Source: an uncultured Alphaproteobacteria bacterium (lineage in GTDB: Bacteria > Pseudomonadota > Alphaproteobacteria > Rhodobacterales > Rhodobacteraceae). Taken from it: DNA of 64,000 nucleotides. The translations under genes and the position numbers were made by a program. This document shows positions 10,323 through 20,460 of the stretch, piece by piece. The stretch spans positions 16,135 through 80,134 of the forward strand of contig CABZEW010000005.1 in the NCBI GenBank assembly GCA_902524845.1, read 5' to 3'. Numbering within the stretch: position 1 is the stretch's first letter; every line of letters begins with the position of its first letter. Under the pieces are notes generated by a model. That model was not told the origin of the DNA. It made no database searches and saw only the letters and a program-made list of their open reading frames with translations.

Positions 10323-11594
10323 ATGGCTATTTTTAAGAAATATGAGTTCATGATTGCATGGCGTTATCTAATGTCAAAAAGAAGGGAGGGTGGTATATCT
10401 ATAATAGCGTTGTATGCCCTCATCGGTGTGATTTTAGGTGTAGCAACCTTAGTTATAGTCCAAGCGGTGATGATTGGTTTTAGGACTGAATTTGTGGAAA
10501 AAATTGTTGGAGCTAATTCCCATCTTGCAATTTACAAAAAAACACTTTCCAGTGACCTTGATAAGGGATTTAATGTTGAAGATGTTAGAAGTATTATCCA
10601 AGAGTTAAGGGATCAAAAAAACTTTAAAGCGGCGTACCCCTTGGTGAAGGAGCAAGTTCTAGCGAGTAAAAATAATAACAGTACTGGAGTAGAAGTTTAT
10701 GGAATTGGGAAGGGCTCACTTGCTAATATAGGGTTAGTAAATGAGCCCATCAACTCTGAGGGTAGTATAGAAAATTTTAGCGACGGTGTAGCAATAGGAG
10801 CTCAGCTCGCTAGAAAACTAAGCATATCTATTAATGACACAATTAAACTCATCAGTCCAAATGGGACAAAATCCGTCTTTGGAACTATTCCGAGGGTAAA
10901 TGTATATAAAGTAAAATATATCTTTTCAGTTGGTCGATATGACATAGATAGTACCAGACTTTACATGCCGATAGAAGATGCCCAGACTTTTTTTAATAGA
11001 GCTAATAAGGCTGACTTAATCGCGGTACTTTTAGAAAACCCATTTAAGGTTGACGAATTCAAAAATAACATTGCAGATGAATTGGCAGAAAAATATTTTC
11101 TTTGGTCATGGAAGGAAAGAACCGCAGCGTTCTTGGATGCTTTAGATTTAGAACGTAGAGTAATGTTTATAATTCTATCTCTAATAGTACTTATTGCTGC
11201 CATGAATATTATTTCTGGGCTTGTAATGCTGGTAAAAAATAAAGGTAGAGACATCGGGATACTCCGGTCTCTAGGGTTAACAAGAGCCTCAATTTTGAGA
11301 ATATTTTTTATCTGTGGGAGTTTAATTGGAGTGGTGGGAACGATCCTAGGCGTCACTATTGGGATGCTCTTTGTTATTTATATAAATGAGATACAATGGC
11401 TGGTTGAGTACATAATTGGGGCGTCAGTTTGGAATGAAGAGATTAGGTTTTTGACTCAAGTTCCTGCAAAGCTAAGAATAGAAGACGTTGTTTTTGCATT
11501 AGTGGTCTCTCTATCAATCTCTTTTACAATAACCATTTTCCCAGCAACAAAAGCAGCAAATTTGGATCCCGCAGAGGCCTTAAAATATGAGTGA
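10323..11594 (+). CDS. lolC: Lipoprotein-releasing ABC transporter permease LolC/LolE
   Basis: This is the inner-membrane permease of the Lol system, which extracts outer-membrane lipoproteins from the inner membrane and hands them to LolA. The 423-residue protein has the MacB/FtsX-family plan. A cytoplasmic start FMIAWRYLMSKRREGG is followed by TM1 at about 25-48, a large periplasmic domain (about 50-270) and three TM helices. The conserved GRDIGILRSLGLTRASILRIF loop lies between the last helices. The C-terminus FPATKAANLDPAEALKYE is diagnostic. Alphaproteobacteria usually have one such protein acting as a homodimer, so the LolC or LolE label is a convention. It overlaps lolD by eight bases, and proS-lolC-lolD order is common in the class. 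Confidence 0.95.
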   Translation: MAIFKKYEFMIAWRYLMSKRREGGISIIALYALIGVILGVATLVIVQAVMIGFRTEFVEKIVGANSHLAIYKKTLSSDLDKGFNVEDVRSIIQELRDQKNFKAAYPLVKEQVLASKNNNSTGVEVYGIGKGSLANIGLVNEPINSEGSIENFSDGVAIGAQLARKLSISINDTIKLISPNGTKSVFGTIPRVNVYKVKYIFSVGRYDIDSTRLYMPIEDAQTFFNRANKADLIAVLLENPFKVDEFKNNIADELAEKYFLWSWKERTAAFLDALDLERRVMFIILSLIVLIAAMNIISGLVMLVKNKGRDIGILRSLGLTRASILRIFFICGSLIGVVGTILGVTIGMLFVIYINEIQWLVEYIIGASVWNEEIRFLTQVPAKLRIEDVVFALVVSLSISFTITIFPATKAANLDPAEALKYE

Positions 11595-12273
11595 TACCGT
11601 TCTGAAGTTGCAGAAAGTTACAAAGGTATTCGGTGGAAAGGGTGATATGCCATCGATTGAAATATTTAAAGGAATGGATTTTGCTATTAAGAGAAATGAG
11701 GTCCTCGGTCTTTTTTCTCCTTCCGGTTCAGGAAAAACTACTTTTCTTCAAATTGCTGGCTTATTGGATAGTAAATTTTCTGGCAATATTTATATTAATG
11801 GCTCAAGAGTGGATACTAAAAATGACTTGCAAACATCGATTATCAGACGAAAAAACATAGGATTTGTTTTTCAATTTCATCACCTCATTCAAGAATTTTC
11901 GGCTTTGGAGAATGTAATCTTCCCCTTACTTTTTGATGGTAGAAAAAAAAAAATTGCAACTCAAAAAGGTCAGTACCTCCTAGAAAAGGTAGGGTTGGTG
12001 AACCGTATGAATAACCGACCAGCTGAGTTATCTGGAGGTGAGCAGCAAAGGGTTGCAATATGTAGAGCAATTATTAATGAACCAGCCCTACTATTCGCAG
12101 ATGAACCAACAGGAAATCTTGATCAGTCAACCACTACAAAAGTTATGAGGTTTCTAATAGAACTAATTAAAGAGCACAATATCTCTGCTATTATTGCTTC
12201 TCATAATCCGATCATTTCGAAATTAGTAGATAAAAGTGCAAAAATAGTCGATGGAAAGGTAGTCTACAGTTAA
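11587..12273 (+). CDS. lolD: Lipoprotein-releasing ABC transporter ATPase LolD
   Basis: This is the ATPase partner of the upstream permease, with 228 residues. Walker A is PSGSGKTT at about 43-50, preceded by serine where most relatives have glycine. The Q-loop is in GFVFQFHHLI, the signature is LSGGEQQRVAICRAI, and Walker B is LLFADEPTGNLD. The switch histidine is in IIASHN. The ATG lies eight bases inside lolC, which argues for coupled synthesis of the complex. The stop overlaps by four bases the stop region of the convergent 290-residue gene, leaving no room for a separate terminator. Confidence 0.95.
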   Translation: MSDTVLKLQKVTKVFGGKGDMPSIEIFKGMDFAIKRNEVLGLFSPSGSGKTTFLQIAGLLDSKFSGNIYINGSRVDTKNDLQTSIIRRKNIGFVFQFHHLIQEFSALENVIFPLLFDGRKKKIATQKGQYLLEKVGLVNRMNNRPAELSGGEQQRVAICRAIINEPALLFADEPTGNLDQSTTTKVMRFLIELIKEHNISAIIASHNPIISKLVDKSAKIVDGKVVYS

Positions 12274-13142
12274 AGCTTGCAAATTTTTTTTAATTTAAGC
12301 CATTTTTTATTGTTAAAGCCTTTATCAAATGCTTCAGGTCTACCATCTAAACTAATAGAAAACCCGTTATCCTTATCAAAGTTTAAATGGGTAAAATTTC
12401 CAAAAATATAGATTAATAGAGATTTGCTTGTCTGATCAGAAAAGAACTTTCTTATCGCCTTTTTGTTTTTTATAGCTTTCTTAGCCTCTTTGGTTATTTC
12501 TACCAATTTAAATACGCCATCCTTTTCTTCTAAGATACTGTAGGGAACAAGCAATTTTCCTCCGGGAAATAGAATGCTACTATCTTTTTTTAGATTGATA
12601 AATATTAGCTCAATATTCCTGCTTGCTGTGGACAGGTAGTTTTTGTCAGAGCTATGAATATAGTCATTGACTTTTTTAATGTCGCAATAAGATACTCCCG
12701 AAATTTCACTAAACATCATGTTACCAAGATTACTTTCTTGTTCATCAGAGGTTATAGAGGCAGCAATTTTCTCGGTAATTTTTCTAAAATAGTCTGAAAA
12801 ATAGACAGAAGAAAAAATTAGTAAAATAAATAGAAAAAACCATGGAAACAAATTAGAGATTTTTTTTCGTTTAGTTTTATTACATAAAAAAATTAATTGG
12901 TTTACAGCATCTTGGTCAAAGATATAAAGACTTTCAGTCTCTTCCATGTCTGGACAAAACATAGATTTTGAGGTCTCTCTAGTTTTTAAAAATATGGAGG
13001 AGTATGCCCATTGCCTTAGCGGCTCTCCTCTTTTATCCAAAATATTAAGCGAAATTGAACCAAATGTAATCAACACTTCGGTAGGCTCATTAGAATGAGA
13101 GTTCCACTCTCCATTAACCTCGAGTTTAGAGTAGCTGACCAA
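12270..13142 (-). CDS. Membrane protein resembling M48 peptidase, active site missing
   Basis: This is a 290-residue protein that I do not recognise by name. Residues 20-90 look like the small N-terminal domain that precedes the M48 peptidase domain in many alphaproteobacteria. One TM helix spans about 96-117, and KKDSSILFPGGKLLVPY (about 185-201) aligns with the NAFALPGGxI strand of M48 proteins. Where the zinc motif HExxH should follow, this protein reads EITKEAKKA, and no HExxH occurs anywhere. It is therefore probably a pseudoenzyme, although this alignment was made by eye. The start is TTG at 13142, one base after the acyl-CoA ligase stop. It is the last gene of the MerR-led beta-oxidation operon and is convergent with lolD. 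Confidence 0.6.
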   Translation of the reverse strand: MVSYSKLEVNGEWNSHSNEPTEVLITFGSISLNILDKRGEPLRQWAYSSIFLKTRETSKSMFCPDMEETESLYIFDQDAVNQLIFLCNKTKRKKISNLFPWFFLFILLIFSSVYFSDYFRKITEKIAASITSDEQESNLGNMMFSEISGVSYCDIKKVNDYIHSSDKNYLSTASRNIELIFINLKKDSSILFPGGKLLVPYSILEEKDGVFKLVEITKEAKKAIKNKKAIRKFFSDQTSKSLLIYIFGNFTHLNFDKDNGFSISLDGRPEAFDKGFNNKKWLKLKKICKL

Positions 13143-13143
13143 G

Positions 13144-14775
13144 CTATCTTAAATCTGGATGTTCATAATCCAGATTTGCTACCAATTTCCTAAGTTCCAG
13201 TTTTGAAATCTTACCCGTTGCTGTATGTGGGATTTCGTTTACAAAGATCACATCGTCTGGCTTCTGCCACTTAGCGACCCGTTTCGACACATGGCTAATA
13301 ATACTATCCTTATCGGCATCTTTACCGTCTTTCGTCACTATCACCAAAACAGGCCGTTCATCCCACTTAGGATGGGGAACTCCAATGGCTGCTGCTTCAG
13401 CAACATCAGAATGACCAACAGCTGCATTTTCCAAGTCAATCGATGAGATCCACTCCCCACCTGATTTTATTACATCTTTTGATCTATCTGTAATACGCAT
13501 ATACCCATTTTTATCGATTGTCGCAACATCTCCCGTATTAAACCAATTATCTTCGTCAACGGCTAATTCTTCCATTTTCAAATATCTTTTAACAACTGCT
13601 GCTCCCTTACAATAAAGATCACCCTGGGTACTACCGTCCCACTCTATTTCTTTACCATCATCGTCAACAATTTTCAGGTCTACACCGAAAGGAGGGTGCC
13701 CGGTTGTTTCTTGTATATCGAGCTTATCGCCTTCGTTTAAACTTTCAATCTCTGGCTTAAAAGAACAAATCGTGCCGAGTGGCGAGAGTTCTGTCATTCC
13801 CCATGCGTGTAGCACTCTCACGCCATATTTATTTTGAAAATCTTCAATTACGCTTCTCGGACAAGATGAACCGCCAATTATCACACGTTCCAGCGAACTA
13901 AGTTTTTTTTGCTCACTTTCCAGAAAGTTTAACAATAGCAACCATACGGTAGGTACCGCTGCAGTCATAGTTACACCTCTCTCCAGCATATCGTATAGAG
14001 ATGATGGGCTCAAATCACCTCCAGGGAGTACAATGGATGATCCTACTAATGGAGCGGTATAAGCTATCGACCACCCATTAGCATGAAAAAGTGGGACAAC
14101 TGGCATTACTGTATCGGTACTAGACAAATTTAACATGTCTGGAGCGGCTTGCGTAAGCGCATGTAGCGTATTAGATCGATGGGTATACACAACTCCTTTC
14201 GGATTACCAGTGGTTCCAGAGGTATAGCATATTCCACAGGCATCTGTTTCCTCTCCTTCAACCCATTGAAAATTCTCACTTCCCATTGACAAAAGTTCCT
14301 CATATGCAATCACTTCTGAAAATTTGGTGGAAGGCAAATCCGCTTTAGAACAGAGTATCACTACTTTCTTAACATTAGGACAATCATCAATTATTTTTTC
14401 AATTACAGGTACAAGATCTAGGTCAATAATTATGATTTTATCGTTTGCATGATTTATTATATAGATGAGCTGTTCAGAGAATAATCTCGGGTTTAGGTTG
14501 TGATTGACCCCTCCGGCACCAGGAATACCATACCAAACCTCTAGGTGGCAATGATTGTTCCAAGCCATAACACCTATAACGTCCCCTTTTTTAATACCAA
14601 GCTTCTGTAATCCGTCAGCCACTTTTTTCGAATTTCTGCAAACATTTGTATAATCTGTATTGGTTATTGTTCCCTTGGTATCTTTCGATATGATTTTTCG
14701 TTTAGAATGATACTTTGCGGCATGGTCAATAATACTAGTGACCCGCAAAGGAAAATCTTGCATTAAATTGTCCAT
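13144..14775 (-). CDS. Acyl-CoA synthetase (AMP-forming)
   Basis: This enzyme activates a carboxylic acid to its CoA thioester through an acyl-adenylate. The 543-residue protein has the ANL-superfamily motifs: the phosphate loop [16 protein letters not shown] (about residue 185), [12 protein letters not shown] (A5) and [30 protein letters not shown] (A7/A8, here partly quoted in pieces). The C-terminal catalytic lysine is in [13 protein letters not shown]. The N-terminus ([16 protein letters not shown]) resembles both long/medium-chain ligases and the DmdB methylmercaptopropionate ligases. Chain length cannot be set from sequence. It is fifth in the MerR operon with AAGGGA upstream of its ATG, so it probably feeds the dehydrogenase, hydratase/dehydrogenase and thiolase encoded before it. 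Confidence 0.9.
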   Translation of the reverse strand: MDNLMQDFPLRVTSIIDHAAKYHSKRKIISKDTKGTITNTDYTNVCRNSKKVADGLQKLGIKKGDVIGVMAWNNHCHLEVWYGIPGAGGVNHNLNPRLFSEQLIYIINHANDKIIIIDLDLVPVIEKIIDDCPNVKKVVILCSKADLPSTKFSEVIAYEELLSMGSENFQWVEGEETDACGICYTSGTTGNPKGVVYTHRSNTLHALTQAAPDMLNLSSTDTVMPVVPLFHANGWSIAYTAPLVGSSIVLPGGDLSPSSLYDMLERGVTMTAAVPTVWLLLLNFLESEQKKLSSLERVIIGGSSCPRSVIEDFQNKYGVRVLHAWGMTELSPLGTICSFKPEIESLNEGDKLDIQETTGHPPFGVDLKIVDDDGKEIEWDGSTQGDLYCKGAAVVKRYLKMEELAVDEDNWFNTGDVATIDKNGYMRITDRSKDVIKSGGEWISSIDLENAAVGHSDVAEAAAIGVPHPKWDERPVLVIVTKDGKDADKDSIISHVSKRVAKWQKPDDVIFVNEIPHTATGKISKLELRKLVANLDYEHPDLR

Positions 14776-14796
14776 AATTTGTTCCCTTGTTAATCT

Positions 14797-16974
14797 TTAG
14801 TTATAGAACTTGCTTCCACTACTAGCTAGTTCTTTTATTATTTTTGGTGGAGCAAACCTAGCACCATATTGCTCAAATAATTTTTGACATTCCGACAGGA
14901 CATTCTCATGCCCTACATGATCAAGCCAACTAAATGGCCCACCTGCCCATATGAGACAACCCCAACCTAAAATACCACCTACATCTCCTTCTTCAACACT
15001 TAGTAAAATATTTTCTTCATAAGCTCTTACGGCCTCGAGTGCTTGAACGTAGGCAAGACGATTTTTTACTAATTCTGAAGTGATGTCAGCGTTCTTCCTT
15101 TCTATATTTAGATTTTTCAAACCTTCCCATAGTTTCTGGCGACGCCCTTTGTTATCATAGTCATAAAAACCAGCGAGTTCTTTTCTCCCAAATCTCTTTT
15201 TTTGTGACATTTCTAACAAAATGCTCTCAGTTCCAGTCTCCTCGTAGTCTTTTCCTAGAGCTGCCTTTGTCTCTTTTGCAACGTTTAAAGCTAGTGAAAC
15301 CGATAGTTCGTCAAGCAACTGCAAAGGTCCTACGGGCATTCCGATTTGTTTAGCTGAGTTTTCAATAAGAGCAGGTCCAATTCCTTCACTGAGCATCCGT
15401 AATCCCTCATTAATATAAGGAATTATGCATCGATTTGCATAAAATCCTCTAGAATCATTTACAACGATGGGTGTTTTTTTTATCAAACTGATATAATCTA
15501 ATGCAACTGCCAAAGACCTTTCATTAGTTTTCTGGCTCTTGATTACCTCAACTAAATTCATTTTGTCTACAGGACTAAAAAAATGTATACCTATGAAACG
15601 GGTTCTGTCCTTTAATACCTCAGATAACTTCGTTATAGGAAGGGTGGATGTATTGGAAGCCAAAATGCTGCCTTCCTTTAGATGAGGCTCAATTTTTTGA
15701 TACAAGCTTTGTTTTAGCTGTAAATCCTCGAATACAGCTTCAATAACTAAATCACTGCCTGAAATTCTCTCAAGCGATGAGACCGTCTTTACATGTCCTA
15801 GAAGTTTGGTTTTCTCTTCCTCAGACAACTTTTTTCGTTTAACACTCTCGTTTAACAGCATCTCAATTTTCATTTTTCCTGCTTCTGCCGCTTCAATATT
15901 TTGATCAACAAGTAAAACCTGAAGTCCATTTAGAAGGGATGCGAAGGCGATACCTGATCCCATCATACCGCTCCCAATAACACTAATTTGTTTCAAATTT
16001 GTTTCTTTCGCCCCAGCCGGTCGTTGCTGGCCTTTTTCCAAAGCACTTTTGTTCAAAAAAAGAGTTCGAGCCATGTTAGTGCATGTATCCGTCATCAAAA
16101 CACTTGTGAACCAACGTGCTTCAATTTTCAGAGCGCTGTCGAAATCAACGAGTGCACCCTCATAAACTGACGAAAGAAGTGCTTTTGGTGCAGCATATAA
16201 ACCTTTTGTTTTTCCATTAACCAAAGCGGAAGCACCAACAAAAGACATGAAACCAGAAGGATGATATGGTGCTCCGCCAGGAAATTTAAAGCCCTTTTGA
16301 TCCCATGGTTTGATAAGGTCTTGTGGAGATGCTGATAAAACCCAATTCTTCGCTTTTTGAATTAATTCATCTCCGGCAACAACTTCATCAACTAAACCAA
16401 TACTTTTCGCTTTATCGCTAGCGAAAAGTTTACCCTCTAGTAGAACTGATGAGGCACCCATAAGGCCCATCATTCTTGGTACTCTTGTGGTACCTCCTAA
16501 ACCTGGAAAAAGACCAACCAGTATTTCGGGTAATCCAATCTTTGACTCTTTTGACGACGAGAAGAATCTTCGGTGGCAAGCTAGCCCTATTTCGGTGCCT
16601 ATTCCAGCGCATACACCGCCACCAGCAAATGCTACTGGTTTGGCTTTAGAGGAATCATCAATTTTCCCAAGCTCGATCTTTCTAAGCAGAGTATGTCCCT
16701 CCATAATGAACTCAAAGATCTTCGATGCTGGGTTAGAGCCAGAATTACGCTTTAAAGCCTCCAGTGTGGAAAGATCCATACCTCCAGAAAAATCGACCTT
16801 GCCTGAGGTTATTATGATGCCTTTTATAGTCTCGTCTGATAAAGCTTCAATGATTAGCTGTTGAAAATTTTTGAAGCCATTTCCAGTCATTGTGTTCATG
16901 GACTTATCAAGACAATTCCACGTTATAAATGCGATGTTATCTTTATCGACTTCTTTGGTAAAATCACTAAACAT
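14797..16974 (-). CDS. fadJ: Bifunctional enoyl-CoA hydratase/3-hydroxyacyl-CoA dehydrogenase
   Basis: This protein carries out the middle two steps of beta-oxidation. I set the start at the ATG 16974 (725 residues), 11 bases after the thiolase stop. An in-frame upstream extension lies within the thiolase gene and looks non-coding. The N-terminal crotonase domain has FAGGGVCAGIGTEIGLAC, with both catalytic glutamates preserved (GTEIG and LPEIL). The dehydrogenase domain begins at about residue 330 with the NAD loop ISVIGSGMMGSGIAF, and its catalytic histidine is in GIHFFSPVDKMNLVE. Two C-terminal helical dehydrogenase domains follow. Length fits FadJ/FadB alpha subunits. It probably forms a complex with the adjacent thiolase. 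Confidence 0.93.
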   Translation of the reverse strand: MFSDFTKEVDKDNIAFITWNCLDKSMNTMTGNGFKNFQQLIIEALSDETIKGIIITSGKVDFSGGMDLSTLEALKRNSGSNPASKIFEFIMEGHTLLRKIELGKIDDSSKAKPVAFAGGGVCAGIGTEIGLACHRRFFSSSKESKIGLPEILVGLFPGLGGTTRVPRMMGLMGASSVLLEGKLFASDKAKSIGLVDEVVAGDELIQKAKNWVLSASPQDLIKPWDQKGFKFPGGAPYHPSGFMSFVGASALVNGKTKGLYAAPKALLSSVYEGALVDFDSALKIEARWFTSVLMTDTCTNMARTLFLNKSALEKGQQRPAGAKETNLKQISVIGSGMMGSGIAFASLLNGLQVLLVDQNIEAAEAGKMKIEMLLNESVKRKKLSEEEKTKLLGHVKTVSSLERISGSDLVIEAVFEDLQLKQSLYQKIEPHLKEGSILASNTSTLPITKLSEVLKDRTRFIGIHFFSPVDKMNLVEVIKSQKTNERSLAVALDYISLIKKTPIVVNDSRGFYANRCIIPYINEGLRMLSEGIGPALIENSAKQIGMPVGPLQLLDELSVSLALNVAKETKAALGKDYEETGTESILLEMSQKKRFGRKELAGFYDYDNKGRRQKLWEGLKNLNIERKNADITSELVKNRLAYVQALEAVRAYEENILLSVEEGDVGGILGWGCLIWAGGPFSWLDHVGHENVLSECQKLFEQYGARFAPPKIIKELASSGSKFYN

Positions 16975-16985
16975 AATTTTCCCAA

Positions 16986-18194
16986 TTAAACTTTTTCTAT
17001 TATTGTTGAAGCGCCCATTCCGGAAGCTACGCACAGCGTGGTAAGTGCCGTAGACTTACCTGTTCTTTCAAGTTCATCTAATACAGTTCCCAAAAGCATT
17101 GCGCCCGTAGCCCCCAAAGGATGTCCCATAGCGATAGCTCCACCATTGACATTTATCTTTTGATGCTCCACTCCAAAATGCTCCATGAAAGACAGTGGTA
17201 CCGAGGCAAAGGCCTCATTTACCTCGAATAAGTCTATATCTTTTATGTTCATTCCACTTTGCCTGAGAACCTTTTCGGTGGCGGGAAGGGGGCCTGTGAG
17301 CATAATTGTAGGGTCGGTTCCAATTTTTGACGTTGCTACAATTTTTGCCCGAGGCTTTAGAGCGTTTTTTAATCCAAATGCTTTATTGCCAATTAAAATG
17401 GCCGCGGCTCCGTCGACAATCCCACTTGAGTTTCCAGCATGATGTACATGATTGATTTTTTCAAACTCGGGATATTTAAGAAGCGCCACTGCATCAAAAC
17501 CTGGCATTACCTCTCCCATATTTTTGAAGCTTGGTTCCAATCCACCTAAAGATTGCATGGAGGTTTCTGGTCTGATGTACTCATCTTCCTCGAGGATGGT
17601 CAATTTGTTTTGATCTTTTATAGGCGCGATTGAATTCTTGAAATGCCCTGCCTTTCTAGCAGCGGCTGCTCTTTTTTGACTCTCTACCGCAAAGGCATCA
17701 ACATCATCTCTGGAAAGACCATATTTTGTGGCTAAAATGTCCGCTGAAATACCTTGTGGGACAAAGAAGGAATTCATTGCCAAAGTTGGGTCAACCGCGA
17801 TGGCTGCACCATCTGATCCCATAGGAACACGGCTCATCATTTCCACTCCCCCAGCAACATAAGCACTGCCAGCAGATCCTTTAACTTGATTTGTTGCTAA
17901 GTTTACAGCTTCTAATCCACTCGCACAAAATCTGTTTATAGATAGACCTGGAGTAGACTCACTGTAGTTTGCCGCAATAACAGCGGACCTTGCTAAACAT
18001 CCCCCCTGCTCTCCAACTTGTGTAACATTACCCCAAATCACGTCTTCCACTTCTTCCGTATTAAGATTATTTCTAGAACGTAATTCGTTTAAAATCTTTG
18101 CAGAAAGAGAGACTGCTGTAAGCTCATTGAGCGAACCTTTTTTTCCCTTTCCTCTTGGGCTTCTTACTGTATCGTAAATATAAGCCTCTTCCAT
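16986..18194 (-). CDS. fadA: Acetyl-CoA acyltransferase (thiolase)
   Basis: This enzyme performs the last, thiolytic step of beta-oxidation. The 402-residue protein has the nucleophilic cysteine in [14 protein letters not shown] (about residue 90), then NEAFASVPL, the histidine loop [15 protein letters not shown], and the second cysteine in [12 protein letters not shown] near the C-terminus. The ATG at 18194 has an AAGGA Shine-Dalgarno sequence. It sits between the acyl-CoA dehydrogenase and the FadJ-like gene, as expected for a degradative 3-ketoacyl-CoA thiolase. A biosynthetic acetoacetyl-CoA role is less likely from this context. Confidence 0.93.
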   Translation of the reverse strand: MEEAYIYDTVRSPRGKGKKGSLNELTAVSLSAKILNELRSRNNLNTEEVEDVIWGNVTQVGEQGGCLARSAVIAANYSESTPGLSINRFCASGLEAVNLATNQVKGSAGSAYVAGGVEMMSRVPMGSDGAAIAVDPTLAMNSFFVPQGISADILATKYGLSRDDVDAFAVESQKRAAAARKAGHFKNSIAPIKDQNKLTILEEDEYIRPETSMQSLGGLEPSFKNMGEVMPGFDAVALLKYPEFEKINHVHHAGNSSGIVDGAAAILIGNKAFGLKNALKPRAKIVATSKIGTDPTIMLTGPLPATEKVLRQSGMNIKDIDLFEVNEAFASVPLSFMEHFGVEHQKINVNGGAIAMGHPLGATGAMLLGTVLDELERTGKSTALTTLCVASGMGASTIIEKV

Positions 18195-18212
18195 GTGTCG
18201 ATCCTTTCCGAT

Positions 18213-19988
18213 TTAAAATTGATTTGCCGCTAAGCTCATCACTTGTTTTTCTCCAGTTACAATCCTATCCAATCTAAGTTTAGTCTCGGGAAGCTGACGG
18301 AGCATAAAATAGGCGCCTGTTAAAATCTTTGCCTTCAAAAATTCCTTATTAGCCTTAGTATTTTTGAGTTGTTCCTTAGCAGTCTGTGCTTGTTTAGACC
18401 ATATAAAACCCAGGGAAACTAAGCCCACTAAGTGGAGAAAATCGGTTGCGCCGGAAACCGCACTTAGAGGGTTCTTTAACCCATTTTCCATAAAAAACAT
18501 AAGCGCTGTCTGCAGATGTTCGATAGATTTCTTAAGTGGAGCAATAAAATCCGTCTTGAAATCTTCAGAATGCTCCTCTTTAATGAAACTCTGAATTAAA
18601 TTAAGATACTCTCGCATATGTTTGCCTCCATTAGTGGCTAGCTTTCTACCAACTAAATCAAGGGCTTGAATTCCATTTGTACCCTCATAAATCATTGCAA
18701 TCCGGCAATCTCTTGCATATTGGCTCATGCCCCATTCTTCAATATAGCCATGTCCGCCAAATACCTGTTGCGCGTTTATAGTGTATTCAAATCCCTTATC
18801 GGTAACGAAGCCTTTTATTACAGGAATTAAAAGACTGGCAATTCCCTCAGCACTCTTATCATTCTCTCTTTTTGCCTTGTCCAAAAGTACGGCAGCCCAA
18901 GCGATAAAGCCTCTTGCCCCTTCGATGAATGATTTCTGTTCCATGAGATTTCTTCTAACATCAGGATGAACAATAATGGGGTCTGCATTTTCGTCAGGTT
19001 CGGCTTGTCCTTGGATTGCTCGTCCCTGCCTTCTATCTTTTGCGTATGCTAGTGCTGCTTGATAGGCTATTTCAGCTTGAGCTAACCCCTGCATGCCCAC
19101 CCCTAGCCTTGCTTCATTCATCATTGTGAACATCGATCTAAGGCCCTTATTCTCTTCTCCAACAAGATAACCCTTCGCGCCATCATAATTCATTACACAA
19201 GTAGCATTACCTTTGATACCCATTTTTTTTTCAATTTTTCCAACTGATAAGTTATTTCTTTCACCTAATGATCCATCATCATTTACAAGAAACTTTGGAA
19301 CTACAAATAGTGATATGCCTTTAACTCCCTCCAAAGCATCTGGTGTTTTAGCTAACACTAAATGTATTATATTTTTTGATAAATCATGATCGCCGGAGGA
19401 AATAAAAATTTTTTGACCTGATACTTCATATGAGCCATTTCCGTTAGGAGTTGCCTTAGTCCTTATCAACCCTAAGTCCGTACCACAATGCGGTTCTGTT
19501 AAGTTCATGGTGCCGGTCCATTCACAACTGGCTAGCTTAGGTAAATATAATTGCTTTTGTTCCTCAGAACCGTGGAGAAAAATAGCAGAGTATGCACCTC
19601 TAGAAAGTCCACTATACATGGTCAATGACATGTTAGCGCTTGTAAACATTTCATTTGTAACCGTAGAAAGTATTAGTGGTAAATTTTGTCCACCAAACTC
19701 TTCCTCAATATCAAGAGACAGCCAACCGCCCTCTCTTAGTTTATCAAAAGCAACTTTGAAGCTGTCTGGAGTGCGCACAATTCCATTTTCTAATTTGCAC
19801 CCCTGCTCATCTCCATCTCTGTTGGAGGGTGAAATTACTTCGCTTGCTAATTTTCCAGCTTCTTCAAATATAGTCTTTGTAAATTCAGGCAACAGGTCAT
19901 GATAGCCTTTGATATCTTCTTTTTCTATCTTGAGAAAATCGTGAAGTATGAAATTGAAATCTTCTAATGGTGGTTGGTATGAATGCAT
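18213..19988 (-). CDS. Acyl-CoA dehydrogenase, long form
   Basis: This is an FAD enzyme that oxidises acyl-CoA to 2-enoyl-CoA. At 591 residues it belongs to the long class with an extra C-terminal domain. It shows EEFGGQNLP, MNLTEPHCGTDLGLIRT (FAD and substrate loop, about 160-180), GYIEEWGMSQYARDCRI, and the catalytic glutamate in MIYEGTNGIQALDLVGRKL. DmdC, the methylmercaptopropionyl-CoA dehydrogenase, belongs to this same class, so a sulfur-containing or branched substrate cannot be excluded. It starts 22 bases after the merR stop and is probably co-transcribed with it. Confidence 0.92.
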   Translation of the reverse strand: MHSYQPPLEDFNFILHDFLKIEKEDIKGYHDLLPEFTKTIFEEAGKLASEVISPSNRDGDEQGCKLENGIVRTPDSFKVAFDKLREGGWLSLDIEEEFGGQNLPLILSTVTNEMFTSANMSLTMYSGLSRGAYSAIFLHGSEEQKQLYLPKLASCEWTGTMNLTEPHCGTDLGLIRTKATPNGNGSYEVSGQKIFISSGDHDLSKNIIHLVLAKTPDALEGVKGISLFVVPKFLVNDDGSLGERNNLSVGKIEKKMGIKGNATCVMNYDGAKGYLVGEENKGLRSMFTMMNEARLGVGMQGLAQAEIAYQAALAYAKDRRQGRAIQGQAEPDENADPIIVHPDVRRNLMEQKSFIEGARGFIAWAAVLLDKAKRENDKSAEGIASLLIPVIKGFVTDKGFEYTINAQQVFGGHGYIEEWGMSQYARDCRIAMIYEGTNGIQALDLVGRKLATNGGKHMREYLNLIQSFIKEEHSEDFKTDFIAPLKKSIEHLQTALMFFMENGLKNPLSAVSGATDFLHLVGLVSLGFIWSKQAQTAKEQLKNTKANKEFLKAKILTGAYFMLRQLPETKLRLDRIVTGEKQVMSLAANQF

Positions 19989-20010
19989 AGTTTATCTTTC
20001 AAAGTTTAGT

Positions 20011-20433
20011 TTACAAATCTTGGGAGCCTGCACCCCTTTTTAGAAGCAACTCCTTACAAAGTTGAAGTTGAGTTTTGAGATCTTTTATAGCTAGGCCCAA
20101 CTCTCTTTTTTGTTGTTCCATCGAAGATAGTCTCTTTAAGCCAAGTTGGTAGGTTTGTTTGATTTGTCTGGTACGATGATCACCAAAATCATACAAATTA
20201 AGCAACTGCCTAATTTCTTCCAAGCTAAAGCCAAATCGTTTGCCTTGCATAATTAATTTCATTCTTCCTCTATCACTCTTGGTAAATAATCGATGTTGAC
20301 CGCGTCTGATTGGAAATAGAAGCTCTTTGGATTCGTAAAATCTCAATGTTCGAGCGCTTACCTGGAAAAGTTTACACATCTCAGTAATAGTGTTAACTTT
20401 TGCTTGCTTACTTTTTGTGGAAATCACATTCAT
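20011..20433 (-). CDS. MerR-family regulator of the beta-oxidation operon
   Basis: This is a 140-residue regulator with an N-terminal winged helix. ITEMCKLFQVSARTLRFYESKELLFP lies at about residues 16-41 (the family's typical RTLRFYE is clear). The wing RRGQHRLFTKSDRGRMKLI follows, then a coiled coil at about 85-130. It has no cysteine pattern for metal sensing, so it resembles the CoA-ester-responsive MerR group (LiuR-like) that controls acid catabolism. It is the first gene of the operon and is preceded by a perfect 16-bp palindrome and a sigma-70-like promoter. It therefore likely represses itself and the downstream genes until an acyl-CoA binds. The ligand is inferred, not seen. Confidence 0.88.
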   Translation of the reverse strand: MNVISTKSKQAKVNTITEMCKLFQVSARTLRFYESKELLFPIRRGQHRLFTKSDRGRMKLIMQGKRFGFSLEEIRQLLNLYDFGDHRTRQIKQTYQLGLKRLSSMEQQKRELGLAIKDLKTQLQLCKELLLKRGAGSQDL

Positions 20434-20460
20434 TGTACTACCTCTAGCTGAAAATAACTT

